Made by a program: the position numbers and the translations under genes | Origin: Strongyloides papillosus | Taxonomy: Eukaryota > Nematoda > Chromadorea > Rhabditida > Strongyloididae | Direction of reading: 5' to 3' | DNA length: 64,000 nucleotides | Assembly: GCA_005656395.1 (NCBI GenBank) | Contig: SRSI01000073.1 | Location: 682,001-746,000, forward strand | Notes under the pieces: generated by a model | What the model was told of the DNA's origin: nothing | Databases searched by the model: none | The model's input: the letters and a program-made list of their open reading frames with translations, nothing else | Shown here: positions 1-11,194 of the stretch, in pieces | How positions within the stretch are numbered: position 1 is the stretch's first letter | Layout: every line of letters starts with the position of its first letter

Positions 1-377
1 AAATGTAGCAGGATACTTCATTTAATTCACAATCGTAGTTATTTATTATATGAGTAGTGATTTCTAGTTATTACTTATTCTCGGAAATAGAAGTATTTTC
101 AGAAGTTATAAATCCGGATCATTTTAAAAAAATAGTGCTCGGATATATAGTTGTAACCTTGATCATTTTTAACCTTTATCATCAAAGTTTTCTATTCATA
201 AATATTTGTTTTGCAAAAAACAAACGCTTTTTTATTTAAATTTACTTACATTTTTCTATTTTTTTATGCTTTTGAATAGTAGAATTATATCTCAATACTG
301 TTTACATAATAAATCATTTTTTATTTAAAAGACGTTTAACCTAAACTTCCATATTTTAATAACATTCTATTATTTTA
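1..377. other. A+T-rich non-coding start of window
   Basis: No supported gene. A GTG-started 60-codon open frame near 57-239 is hydrophobic and low in complexity and resembles nothing I know. The last part is presumably the promoter of the astacin-like gene that starts at 378. Confidence 0.4.
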
Positions 378-1558
378 ATGCTTCCAGTTTTTTTATTTTA
401 TTTTTTAGCTTTGTTATTTCTACCACAATATGTAAGTCTTTAATAGTGATTTAATATTTCTAATCAGCTTAATGTAAGAATTGTAAAAAACATAAAAAAC
501 CTGTATTTAAAAAACAGCCACCACCTTATGCCAAAATTTCAAAAGTTATTAAATACTATCATTCAAAGAATCTTGATAATCAAATATTTTCAAGAAATTT
601 TAACATTATAAAAGCAAATACATGCTTAGATTTTCAAAAAACAAATAAATCTTTAAATACTATCGGTATAAATTTTTTTGAAACTAGAAAAAAAAATATA
701 GTAAAGCTATCTGTTAGTACAAAAAAACCCACGGAAGTTTTTTTAAAAAAAAGCATATATAATAATGATAGAATGTTAAAATTTTACATTGGTTTAGCTT
801 TAGGATTATTTCCAGAATTGAAACGTAGAGATAGAGATAATAACGTTAGAATATTTTCTGAGAATATTTTACCATCATACAGGCAATATTTTAAAGTAGA
901 TTTTGATTACCATGGATTTTTCAACAACACGGACTTTGACTTTTCATCTATGATGCTATATGATTTATCATTTGGAACAAAGTATAGAGGTAAATCTGCT
1001 TATAAGTCCAAATTGTATCCATATTACGAAAAATCTCTTAAATTATTTCAATATTTTTCTTATAATGATTTAAAACGTTTAAACAATTTACATTGCATTA
1101 ATAATTCTAAGAAGGCCAATGAATGTAAAAATGGAGGCTATTATGGTAGAAATCGTACTGTTTGCGAATGTGTTTATCCATTTAAAGGAAACAAATGTGA
1201 AGAACTTGTTCCAAATCATCATGAATGTAGTAACGAAACAATAATCAATGCAACTTCAATTAGACAAACTAAGACAATAACAAACACAAACAAATTATGT
1301 TACTATTTTATAAAAGGGAACCCTGGGAAAAAAATAAAAATTGAAGTTTTACAATTCGAAACAAGTCACTCTAGTCAGTCCTTTGGCTTTCCTAATTTGG
1401 AAATTAAATATCGCAGAGATAAAGGAGCAAGGGGATTATGTTTATGTGAAAATACTAAAAGTATTGTTCTACCACCATTATCTAATGAAATAATAATCGT
1501 TTTTGAATCATTATACAGCATAGATAAGTTGACGTTTTCTTATCAAGAAACTAGTTAA
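378..1558 (+). CDS. Secreted astacin-family protein, zinc site lost (pseudo-protease)
   Basis: Two exons: 378-431 and 518-1558, intron GTAAGT...CAG, phase 0, about 364 residues. Exon 1 (MLPVFLFYFLALLFLPQY) is a signal peptide. Then come the NTCLDF segment typical of the astacin catalytic domain, the region aligned to the zinc motif, RDRDNN (astacins have RPDRD), SSMMLYD (the Met-turn), an EGF-like module (CKNGGYYGRNRTVCECVYPF, ending NKCEE) and a CUB-like C-terminus. Active astacins carry HExxHxxGxxH; here the aligned stretch is YIGLALGLFPE, so all three zinc histidines and the catalytic Glu are replaced while the frame is open. I infer a secreted, catalytically dead family member. Astacins are expanded in Strongyloides. 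The model with an acceptor at 467 hits a stop in the astacin frame, so 517 was chosen. An in-frame start at 773 would drop the signal peptide and half the domain. Confidence 0.75.
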
Positions 1559-2149
1559 AAAAAGTAGGAATATTTTAAATTAAATTTAAAAGTAGACTTT
1601 TATTAAACATTTAATATAAGTCGTAAACTGTTTATTTTAATATTTACAAGGAATACATTAAATGATAATAAATTATAAAAACTATAATAATCTTTTCTCC
1701 AATATAAGATAATTTTTTAATTGTAACATATAAATTGCTTATTTTCTCAAATAATTGGCTATGTCTGAGGCAGCAAAACAAACTGTTAGATATTCCTGAA
1801 CTTGTACTGCGCGATACTACATATATTATAGACATGTGATCTATTTATCATTAACTTATTTTAAAATCACTAGGGGTTTCATAGACAGTTGAGGAAGATA
1901 TCAGGAATTGTTAAGAGATCGAAGGATAAGTATAAGTTTGTAATTTCTAATTGTTATCCCTAGGTGGCCACTAAAATTTATTTTGAGTAATCTTATATTT
2001 GTGTTATGTTATTTGTATTAAAAGTTTGGTGAAATAAAAGTTGATTGTGATAAAGGTTTGGAACCAATCGGTTATTCAGAGGGCATTGGAAATTGTTTGA
2101 AAAAGGGACGCCACAACCTATATCTTATAAATATATTTTCTTTCATTAT
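1559..2149. other. Intergenic, no gene seen
   Basis: Between the astacin-like gene and the minisatellite. The stretch 1860-2115 is less A+T-rich than its surroundings and includes GGTGGCCACT near 1962, a decamer that recurs with variation near 22322 and 24284. It could be a remnant of a transposable element, but I cannot assign a family. Confidence 0.3.
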
Positions 2150-2625
2150 TAAGTAAAAATTCCTTATTAAGTACAAAAATTCCTTATTAGAAAAATTCCT
2201 TATTAAGTAAAAAAATCCCTTATTAAGGAAAAAAATTCCTTATTAAGGAAAATTCCTTATTAAGGTAAAAATTCCTTATTAAAAAATTCTTTATTAAGGA
2301 AAATTCTTTATTAAGGAAAATTCTTTATTAAGGAAAGTTTCTTATTAGAAAAATTCCTTATTAAGTAAAAAAATTCCTTATTAAGTAAAAAATTCCTTAT
2401 TAGGTAAAATTCCTTATTAAGGTAAAAATTCATTATCGGGTAAAATTCCATATTTAATTAAAAATTCAATATCAGGTAAAAAATATATTATTAGGTAAAA
2501 AATTCATTATCAAGTAAAAAATTCATTATCAGGTAAAATTTCCTATTAAGTAAAAATTCATTATCAGGTAAAATTTCCTATTAAGTAAAAATTCATTATC
2601 AGGTAAAAAATTTATTATTAGGAAA
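2150..2625. repeat. A/T minisatellite, two unit types
   Basis: About 25 imperfect tandem copies of a short unit (roughly 16-21 bp). The left block (about 2150-2440) repeats ATTCCTTATTAAGTAAAAA and variants; the right block (about 2440-2625) repeats ATTCATTATCAGGTAAAA. Spacer A-runs vary in length. The array ends about 10 bp before the start codon of the mariner transposase remnant, so it occupies the place where that element's left end should be. Confidence 0.85.
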
Positions 2626-2631
2626 AAAACT

Positions 2632-3795
2632 ATGCTATCAAAACGTAATGTATGTGCTATTATGCTTTATGAGCTCAAAGATGGTACTAATGCTGCAAAA
2701 ACACCTCAAGATATTAATGAAACATTCGGGAAAAATCTTTTTAATTTTTCTAAGTACAAGGACGTTTTAAAAAATTCAGGAAAAACTATGAAAATTTTGA
2801 AAACGAAGAGCGCAGGAATTTAGGTCTGTCATTAATAACGACGAATTACAGAAAGTTATTGAAGCCAATCCATAAACAACTGTTAGAGGTCTTGAGAAAG
2901 ATTAATATACCCAAATCAATAATTTTTTGCCACTTAAAGGAGATAAAAAATTGGAAAAAGCTCGACAAATAAGTATCTTATGAATTAAACGACTATTAAA
3001 AAATGCGTCGATATAAAGAATTTCTTCCCTTATTTTAGAGAACAAAAATGACCCATTTCCCAAACGTCTTGTTACCTGCGATAAAAAGTAGATTCTTTAC
3101 GACAGTCGTAAACAAACTAGAAAGTAGTCGGACATATGCGAAGCACCAAAATACTTTCTGAAACCCTAATTGTTTTCAAAAAAGTTCTAGGTAAATGTTT
3201 AGTAGCCTGCTGTAGAAGTCATTAATTATAAATTTATGAAACCTTGCGAAAGCACTACTTCAAAATCTTACTGTAAGCAAATTGAAAAAATGAAACAGAA
3301 ATTTTTCAAAAAATGTCTAGCTGTAGCCAATAGAAAAAAATCTCTTTTCATGGTAACGATAGACCTCATTTTTAAAAAATAACTTTCCAGAAATTAAGCG
3401 ATTTAAGGTATGAAACTCTGGTTCATCCTGCATGTCTTAAGATGGTTTTGTTTGACATTTTGATGAAAATTTAAGTTTATAAGATGACGATTTATATTAT
3501 TTTTTATCTAGTAACCTTTTGTGTTGCTTTGATTTTGATCACAAACGTTTAAATTAAAGCTACTGACTAAAACTGCATATTCACTTGACCTTGTTTCAAC
3601 AGATTTCTACTTTTCGAACATCTCGACAGCTTTTTAACAGAGAAAATTTTTAAGTAACGATAAAACATATTAATAGTCGTTAAAGTTCCGTTAAATATAG
3701 AAGCTCATAATTATACACGGTTACAATAAATAAGATTGTATCTCGTTGGCAACAATGTGTAGATTCTAAAAGTTCGTCTTTTAAACAAAAATTTT
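2632..3795 (+). pseudogene. Decayed mariner-family transposase (DD34D type)
   Basis: The N-terminal frame 2632-2823 begins MLSKRNVCAIMLYELKDGTN and reads like the helix-turn-helix of SETMAR-type mariner transposases. Downstream, broken frames carry further landmarks of the same family in the right order: KNDPFPKRLVTCDKK near 3046-3090 (the first catalytic Asp region), SKSYCKQIEKM near 3258-3292, an HPACL...FD stretch near 3430-3460, and INKIVSRWQQCVD near 3725-3765 (the conserved C-terminus). Many stops and shifts separate them, several at positions where the family has Trp. No intact inverted terminal repeats are visible; the left end runs into the minisatellite. An old, dead insertion. Confidence 0.8.
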
Positions 3796-5189
3796 TACTT
3801 TTAATAAAGTTATGAAGACGTAAAAATTATCTTAAAAATGCATTTTATATGTAACAACCTACACTCAAAAATGAAAACTGTCGTTTTGACAATTACACTG
3901 TAACCCTCCGATGTAGTGTTAGAAAATTAAAATATTCATTTATTTTATTAATAAATGTTACCGATTTTAAATATACTAAGTATACTCAATAAAAATAATT
4001 AATATAACAATTATCATAAATGTCAAATCATTTAAAAACAAAATGAGGTATCATTTTTCATAAAATTATATACCTTTATTTATTATTGTTTGTGGATTTT
4101 TCAGAAAATGTATTGTATATTTTTGAAAACAGATATATCATTCTTTTTGACTGTATGTAATATTGAATCAACTTACATACTTGTTATGAAAATTTGATAT
4201 GTTTTTTTTTGTAGAAATGTATATACATTTCTTATAAAATGTGCATATCTTGTTAAAAAAAGCATTACCTATACATTTTCTTTGGACATGCACATACATT
4301 TATTATAAATCATCATACATTTTTTTAAAAGTGAATGGTTATTTTAACATAAATGTATGATCAATCTTAAAAATTAGACTTGATTTTTTTATCAAATTAA
4401 CTGTACTAAATAGCGATTTTATACGAGTCAAAACGACTGACACAAAAAAAATAACGCCAAAAATTCAACATTCCAACAAAAATCGTTGATCTTCTTATAT
4501 TTTTCATAAAATATACCGAAGATTATAAATTATAAACACTAAAATAATAAATTTAACATGTTATAATTATGTTTTTAAAATTTATACTGTCTTAAAGTAA
4601 TGTTTTATTTTTTAAATTACAATTGTCTTTTTATAATTAATTTAATATATTTTAAATCAAAAATATTTAAAAATTAACAGAATTTAAGAATGTAAATGAA
4701 TTTTTGGAAATTTAAAGGTACGAAAAGTAATTTTTAAACAATAAGTATTTATTTTGTTATTTTAATAATTATAAATATTTTTAAATAACTATTATTTACA
4801 ATTTTATTAAATTATAGTATGTAAATTACAAAAGAAATGTTTCAAAAGATTCTACAAGTCTAAAACAATAATATCCATACTTTATTACTTTTGGTGTATA
4901 ATTATCGTTTATAACAATCATAATTAATCAATTTTGTCATTCTCAAAATTTTTATAGTAGTTAAGGTTTACATTTATAATATTTTTCTTCCACTTTGAAT
5001 TTTTCTTAAGTCGTTCTCGAAAATCATAGGGTTTCACTTTATAACTAGTAGTTTTAAAAAAATTAATATTCATTTTTATAAAAATTATATATCAACTCAC
5101 AAAAAGAGTATGTATTTTGCATTGGTTTTACATGATCTCATATTAAAAAACAACCATACAAACTAAAAAATGTATAGTAAATGTCGTTT
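3796..5189. other. A+T-rich non-coding stretch with TGTATATACA-like motifs
   Basis: No gene supported. Around 4080-4340 the sequence repeats variants of ATGTATATACATTT and ATACATTT, related to the duplicated unit at 5190-5450. The rest is low-complexity A+T-rich sequence. Confidence 0.35.
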
Positions 5190-5450
5190 AGAAATGTCTT
5201 TACGTTTTATATGAAAATGCATAGCAAATAATAAAAAAAAAGAGTGTGTGTCGTTTTGATCGTATGTACATTCTTTTTTAAAAATGCTGTAAAATTTAAA
5301 AAAACATATAGTACACTCTTTAAGAAATGTATATACATTTTTGTAAAAATTCATAACAAAATATAAAAAAGAGTGTGAATGTTGTTTCAGCTGTATATAC
5401 ATTTTCTTAAAAAAAATCACACATTTAACAAAAAATGTATACTATTTCTT
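5190..5450. repeat. Imperfect tandem duplication, about 130 bp
   Basis: Two diverged copies in direct orientation. Each has AGAAATGT(A/C)T near its start, a middle with AAATAATAAAAA or AAATATAAAAAA followed by GAGTGTG, then TGTATRTACATT near its end. The copies start near 5190 and 5321. An 85-codon minus-strand open frame here is a by-product of the duplication. Confidence 0.6.
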
Positions 5451-5518
5451 TAACAATTGATACATATTTTATATATATAATGTGGACCCAATTAACAATA
5501 AATTAATTGGTGGTCGAA

Positions 5519-5755
5519 ATGATAGAATTCTACACAATAACCCATGATTGGACAATTTCTGTCAAAATGACAGTTTTAAATTTTGAGTGTACTGTTTCTT
5601 CAAATGGTGAATTTAAGGTAATAAATATTAGTGCTTTTGAGGAATTTTATGTACTGAAAAAAAGTAATGATAGTCCAACACTGATATTTAATCTAATAAA
5701 TGTTGATAATACTTTTAAATATTTTATAAATTGTTTTTATAAAATAACTATATGA
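5519..5755 (+). CDS. Unrecognised small open frame, possibly spurious
   Basis: A 78-codon frame from ATG 5519, beginning MIEFYTITHDWTISVKM. Composition is more protein-like than most chance frames in this region (balanced charged and polar residues, two Cys), and an A/T-only TATA-like run lies upstream near 5469-5480. No signal peptide, domain or homologue is recognised. It may be a remnant exon or chance. Confidence 0.2.
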   Translation: MIEFYTITHDWTISVKMTVLNFECTVSSNGEFKVINISAFEEFYVLKKSNDSPTLIFNLINVDNTFKYFINCFYKITI

Positions 5756-8700
5756 AAAAAAACAAAATATCATAATAAAACAAAAGAAATATGACTACAA
5801 ACTAATCCTCTTTTATATGTTATTAAATGATTATAGAATTTAATAATAATGTAAAGTACACATGAAAATCAAAAAATTGATAGATATATTCAAGAATATA
5901 GATATTAGTGCTAAATATTACATAAGTATTTTACTTAATGCTATATTAGAAAAATAACCGATTATTACACCTCCTATTTCACTTACCAATGATAGAATTT
6001 TTTATTTATTTTTTTATTGTTATAAATATACATGGGAAAAAGAAATTATAAATAAAAATATATGAGTGATACGCGAGTTAGAAAGTATAATAATTGGTTA
6101 TTCCTCTAATTTAACATTAAGTAAAATAATTATTTAATAATAATTTATTTTCATCTAATAGGTGGTTTACAGATATGAGACTCATCTCTCCAGTTAAGTT
6201 TTTTGTAGTATTAAAGGTATTAAATAATTACTTGATTCTGTATTTATTACAATAAATTTGAATTCAATTTTGTAAGTTATTTATGATAATAAGAAGCGTG
6301 TGTCAGACTGAAGACTATTACATAGAAAGTTCTAAATCCGAAAAAGAATAAGCTAAACCATGTACACTATCGTATAAAATTTATTACAAATTTATATTTT
6401 ATAATGGTTCTGGTGAAATGGAAACAACATTTATAAATTGCTGAGCACATATACCAAAAAAAATGAAATTAAAATGAATGACAAGTCATGTTACCATGAT
6501 TGATGCCTAGAGAAGAGCTTGAAATAATGAGTATAAATAGAATAAAAGAAATAAAGATAACTTATATTACTGGTTTTTTTTACATATATTTTCTTATATT
6601 ATTATTATATTATACTCATTTCTAGATTATATTATCCCTCAATAAAATGTTTAATAGTGGGCAAATGTAGAGATACAATTGACGATATATCAAGTTGACT
6701 ATATAATTTATAAAGTATTTAATTAATATTTATGTTTTACCGGCATAAAACTAAAAAATATTAGTTTTTTGATTCAAATATTACTTAAAATAATATTTTA
6801 TTGTACTTTATATATTAAAGAAATAAGGAAAAAAGTAGTGTAATAAATAATAGATTATCTTTGACAAATATTTAAAAATGATTAAAAATTGATCTGAAAT
6901 CATGCTTTCTATCTCATACGACAAAAATATTTATCATTATAATTATCAGAACATCTTTTTTATATTGTCGTTAAAATATTAAAAAATGTTTAAATTTACG
7001 TTGTACAAACATTAATTGTTAAAGTGCTAAAAAGTGCAAATCGTTGATTTATTATATGTCGTATTTAGCTTTACTTATATTAAATTTTTTAATTTCAAAA
7101 TCTTTATGCTATATTAGTCCCACATACATTATGTTACCTTCAAACAATATTAATTAGAATGTAGCAGCAATTTTTCAGTAAAGTAATAAACGAGCGAAAT
7201 AGTATAGTGATCGACTTAAAATCTTTCATATCTGCTTAGATACATTATTATGGAATTATTTTCTTTAGAGATTGATAAGTGTTAAACTAAAAGAATTTAT
7301 ATCATAATGTTTTTTCTATTAAATATTAATAATTTGAATTATAAAATTGACATTAATATAAAATAATTTTAATAAGACATATAAAAATATATAATTTCAT
7401 ATAAAAAAATTATATCATTAAAAATAACAATAATAATCTTATTTTTCAAACAATTGCTATATGAATGTAAGAAACTGAATATCAGTTATTTTCTTTATTG
7501 AAATATTTTTTTCTTATAATTATTGAATATTACAGTTATTAGTTTTGTTCAAGGTAATGTTAGTAATTTTTCTTGTTATTTATTTGAAATGTTTTCATTT
7601 TCTCACTCTATATTCTTTTAAAAAAGTGTATATATTTTACTCTTAAAAAATTAAAGCTTAATAAATATTGTATAAGATGCAGATTGTGGCTAATGAAGTG
7701 AAATCAGTATAAAAATGTATTTTAATCTGTAGTCAATTTCTAAAAGACATTTTCAGTTTAATAACAGAGACATGGTGGCAATTTGATGTTTTATATAGTG
7801 ATAATGTCTACTTCTGCTAATATATTAAATCCTAGATTGTATTTTTTGCAAAAATCATGCAATTTTTAGATTGCCTTTTTTTGACAAACATTTTTGAAGA
7901 ATCAATATGCATTCTTTATTTGAGAGATTTTCTCATGTAAATTAGGTAAATTCGTCATCTACTGTAAAGATAGGCAAGATTTTTCAGTGTGATAGATAGT
8001 AAAAAAAAGGCTTTGAAGATCTAGTAGTAGGGTTGATTAAGATAGATGAGAAGCTATTATTTTTAAATGCTTTTTCTTATTTTTTCAATCATAATGAACA
8101 AATTTTTCGAGTTCTGTGCTGATGTCGGCAGTGGTTATTCACAGAACACATTGTAAATAAAAATTTTGTTTAAAAAATAATTTTTAATAAGGTAAAATAT
8201 GCGAACTAAAATTTTTAAAGTAATAAGCAGAATAAAAAGTATAGAAACTGTTAAAAATAGTTTGACATTCCTACATTTTAACGTGTACTAGAATTATTTA
8301 ACATTTATAGATAGAAAAATGTTATATTATGATACTGTATTATTTAAGTAAATTATTTCATAACTAAAATGATAATTGTTTGATTGTATTAAAAAAACTT
8401 TTGTATAAGATAAATTTTTCTTGCATAAAATATACTTCTATCCAAAATATTTTAGTAAGCTGTAATTATAAATTCTGCTTTAGAAAAAATACATTTTTAA
8501 AAATGTTTATACAATCTTTTGGCTACAATACGACTATTCTAATAGACCTTAGTAAAAAAAGTATTTGAAGTATGCAACATTAACGCATAATTTGCATTAT
8601 CTTTGACGTTCTTGATAGTGTTATTGACTCAATATATATTAAAATATTATTATAAATTTAATTTCTGCACCGATGAGATAATCTTTTAGATCATAATAAA

Positions 8701-8842
8701 GCTTTATTTTTTAGAAATAGTTAAACAAATAAATCTTTATTTTACTTGATGAAAAAAACAAAAAATATTTAATTTACACTATAAATTTTAACAAATATTA
8801 TTTAGAAAATTGTTTGGTATTAAGCTTTGATTCTTATATTTT
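5756..8842. other. Three kilobases of A+T-rich sequence without a supported gene
   Basis: Only short low-complexity open frames. One clear small structure is an inverted repeat at 8111-8118 (GTTCTGTG) and 8140-8147 (CACAGAAC) with a 21-nt loop. Nothing recognisable as tRNA, rRNA or snRNA. Confidence 0.35.
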
Positions 8843-8852
8843 TATATAAAAG
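8843..8852 (+). promoter_or_regulatory. TATA box of the small secreted-peptide gene
   Basis: TATATAAAAG lies 48 nt upstream of the ATG at 8900. This spacing leaves about 20-25 nt of 5' UTR if transcription starts about 25-30 nt downstream of the box. In such A+T-rich DNA the match alone is weak; the position supports it. Confidence 0.45.
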
Positions 8853-8899
8853 TAGCTTGAAATTATTAATAGTCATCAAAATTACTATTATAATTCAAA

Positions 8900-9163
8900 A
8901 TGAATTCTTTCAATTACTCTAAATTAAATTTAATTGTATTTTTAACTATCTTTATTTTTTCCTTCCAAATTGTAGAAAATGCTTTATCCGGATTACCCTC
9001 TTCCATAGCTAATGAAAACAATAAATACGAAGAAAATAAAATTATTTTGAAACGTTCAGCTAGAACTAATCTTGGTGGAAATTCAAGATATTTATCTGGC
9101 GGAGTTAAATCAACAAATGTTGAAAAAAATGGTACTAATGCCTTTGGTTTCGGAAAGAAATAA
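8900..9163 (+). CDS. Small secreted peptide precursor, neuropeptide-like
   Basis: Single exon, 87 residues. Residues 1-28 form a hydrophobic signal peptide (core LNLIVFLTIFIFSFQIV). A dibasic KR lies at about residues 50-51 (ILKRSAR), and the protein ends NAFGFGKK. A C-terminal Gly followed by two Lys is the classical mark of a peptide trimmed by carboxypeptidase and then amidated, so the product would end in Phe-amide. I infer a neuropeptide-like (NLP) or other secreted bioactive peptide, but the mature sequence matches no named family I know. A TATA box precedes it. A rapidly evolving small secreted effector is the alternative. Confidence 0.6.
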   Translation: MNSFNYSKLNLIVFLTIFIFSFQIVENALSGLPSSIANENNKYEENKIILKRSARTNLGGNSRYLSGGVKSTNVEKNGTNAFGFGKK

Positions 9164-9788
9164 AAACTAATTATTTTCTGAATTTAATCATAAAAAATTT
9201 ACAGAAAATTCCTTTATAATACCAACGTTAATGTCTTTTGTGACGTTTAAAATTTATTTTAAAAATATTTTGTATATTTTTAATAAAAGATTTACTTTAG
9301 TACATTTTATAATTTAAAGCGTAAAATTTCTCCAAAATGATTTTAATTTATAACTTTCACACAAAAGTTTCCTCGAAAGCATTCGAAGTTACACTGAGAT
9401 TCAATCGTGATTTATCCGTCTTCAAAAACTCGTAATTTATAATTTTACGTTTAGCTAATTTATAGAATTTTAAAATTAAAATAAATTCAATTTAAAGTAA
9501 TATTAATATCGATTTCGTTAGAGTAAATAGAATAAACTCTGCTTAACAAAAAGACAGAAAAGGATGATATTGTGACTAAAAAAAGACCAGAAATAAACGG
9601 AAAAGTCATAGAAAATATCATTACTATTTTTGTTCATATACTAACTGTCAGAGCTTTCTAGGCGAACATCTGTAATTATTGTATTGTAGAACGTCCTCCC
9701 TTTTCATATTGTCTTATATTTTTGTATTATCATTAAATTTTATTCTATAATAAATTCCTGCTAACACTGTCGATTCTGCATGCTTAAA
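9164..9788. other. Intergenic, no gene seen
   Basis: Follows the small-peptide gene. A stretch near 9340-9430 is slightly richer in G+C but shows no open frame. Confidence 0.3.
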
Positions 9789-10174
9789 AGTGAGAACAAA
9801 GACTTAGAAAAACTGAAGAAAGAGAAATTGGTGAAACTGCTATATAAATAAGTTCGTAAAGCACATCCTAAGGTCAATGAAATTTTTGAAGTAACTTTCA
9901 ATTTCAAATTGTGATGGACGACAAATTCTTTAGTTGTCGTGGACGTAATGGCATAAAATAAAGCGAAGGAACGTACTCCTTTGTATTTCAATTTTTTGTC
10001 TCAGTCAATAGTGTAGGTTTTGATGAAGTAATTTAGCTACCTAACTGTGACTAATGTGGAGAATGTTGATAAGTATCTGGAGAAGACCTACGCACTTAAA
10101 GTAGTTGTTACTACTAAGATTATGGAGGTATTAAGATTTTGCAAACAATAACATGAATATATTTCTATCTTTTA
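9789..10174 (+). pseudogene. Decayed unknown gene, left part
   Basis: One reading frame from 9789 to 10174 reads protein-like throughout (for example KDLEKLKKEKLVKLLYK, RKAHPKVNEIFEV, ENVDKYLEKTYALKVVV) but carries about seven stop codons. It runs into the TA at 10173-10174 where the Tc1/mariner-type element is inserted. The same frame resumes at 16700 beyond that element. The product is unknown; its helical, Lys-rich character fits many families. A minus-strand frame at 9761-9991 is the shadow of this one. Confidence 0.5.
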
Positions 10175-10920
10175 CACATTAAAAAAATGGGAAAAATTTT
10201 GACAATTTATGGGAAAATGCAAAAAAAAATTCTCACATATTAAAAAAATAAACATTTATTCAAATTTAAAAATTATCAAGCGACAGCAAAAATGTTTTTA
10301 GCGACCAAAAATATTAGGTTGTCGCAAAATTTAGCTGTTTTTTTTACAAAATTATATATGTTTTACATTTCAAAGTAATGTAACTTTTATTTAACCTCAA
10401 CGTTTTTGATATAATGCTAATCTTAAGATCTAATTTTTTTTCTAATATACATGAAATACGCTGTTAGAACTCAATTTCGTGTAAAGTTGTTAAGTTTTAA
10501 CAAAAATTATTGTCTTCAACAATTTACCGGCAACAATAAATATAAAAAAATTCGCAATAATAATAACAAAAAGCTAAAAATTATTATTTAACCACATAAA
10601 GCATTAATAATTACAAATATTATTTTAGTACTTGTTCTTATATTAAGTTTAAATATGTAGAAGATATTTTTTTATAGATAAAAATCCATGTAATTTTTCG
10701 TAAATTTAATTTTTTTAAATAGGACCATTAAAATCATTAAAAAAATTTTCGGCCTTCAGAAGAGTATAATTTTATAATTAAAAGTATAATTTAAAATAAC
10801 TCAAACTATTAAAACATATTAATAAAAATATTTTGGTATGTTCAGAATTGCTTTTTATAAAAGCATTTATAATCATATATAAAATAAAATTCTAATCTTG
10901 TATTTAAAAATGTTTTGTAG

Positions 10921-11160
10921 AGAAAAATAATATAAGCTATTTGTTGTGGCGCACACTTATGAAATAACTGACTATACAAAATTTATAAGACGGACTATAA
11001 AAAGATATATAAAAAAAAGGTATACAATTAATATAACTTACCCTCTATATCGAGAGTTAAAAATACAATGACAACTGAATGTAACGATTATAAAAATATT
11101 AACCCTTATATACTAATTTAAATGATGACATAGGATGTCAACGCGGTTTGATTATTCACT
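10921..11160 (-). repeat. 3' LTR (left copy)
   Basis: 240 bp, 4 substitutions relative to the right LTR by eye (about 98% identity), implying a recent insertion. On the minus strand it starts AGTGAATAATC and holds a TATATAAGG promoter-like motif about 45-55 nt in. Confidence 0.9.
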
Positions 11161-11171
11161 CCTTCTCCCTT
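11161..11171 (-). other. Polypurine tract of the LTR retrotransposon
   Basis: On the minus strand the bases immediately before the 3' LTR read AAGGGAGAAGG, an uninterrupted purine run. This is where the family primes plus-strand DNA synthesis, and it fixes the LTR boundary at 11160. Confidence 0.75.
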
Positions 11172-11194
11172 AGAAACATTCTCCATAATTAAAA

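Noticed and set aside
57..239. 60-codon plus-strand frame
   Set aside because: Starts at GTG, hydrophobic and low-complexity, no family match.
1644..1835. 63-codon minus-strand frame after the astacin-like gene
   Set aside because: No signal, domain or supporting context; length expected by chance.
5163..5420. 85-codon minus-strand frame
   Set aside because: Produced by the 130-bp tandem duplication; Phe/Lys/His-rich, no protein character.
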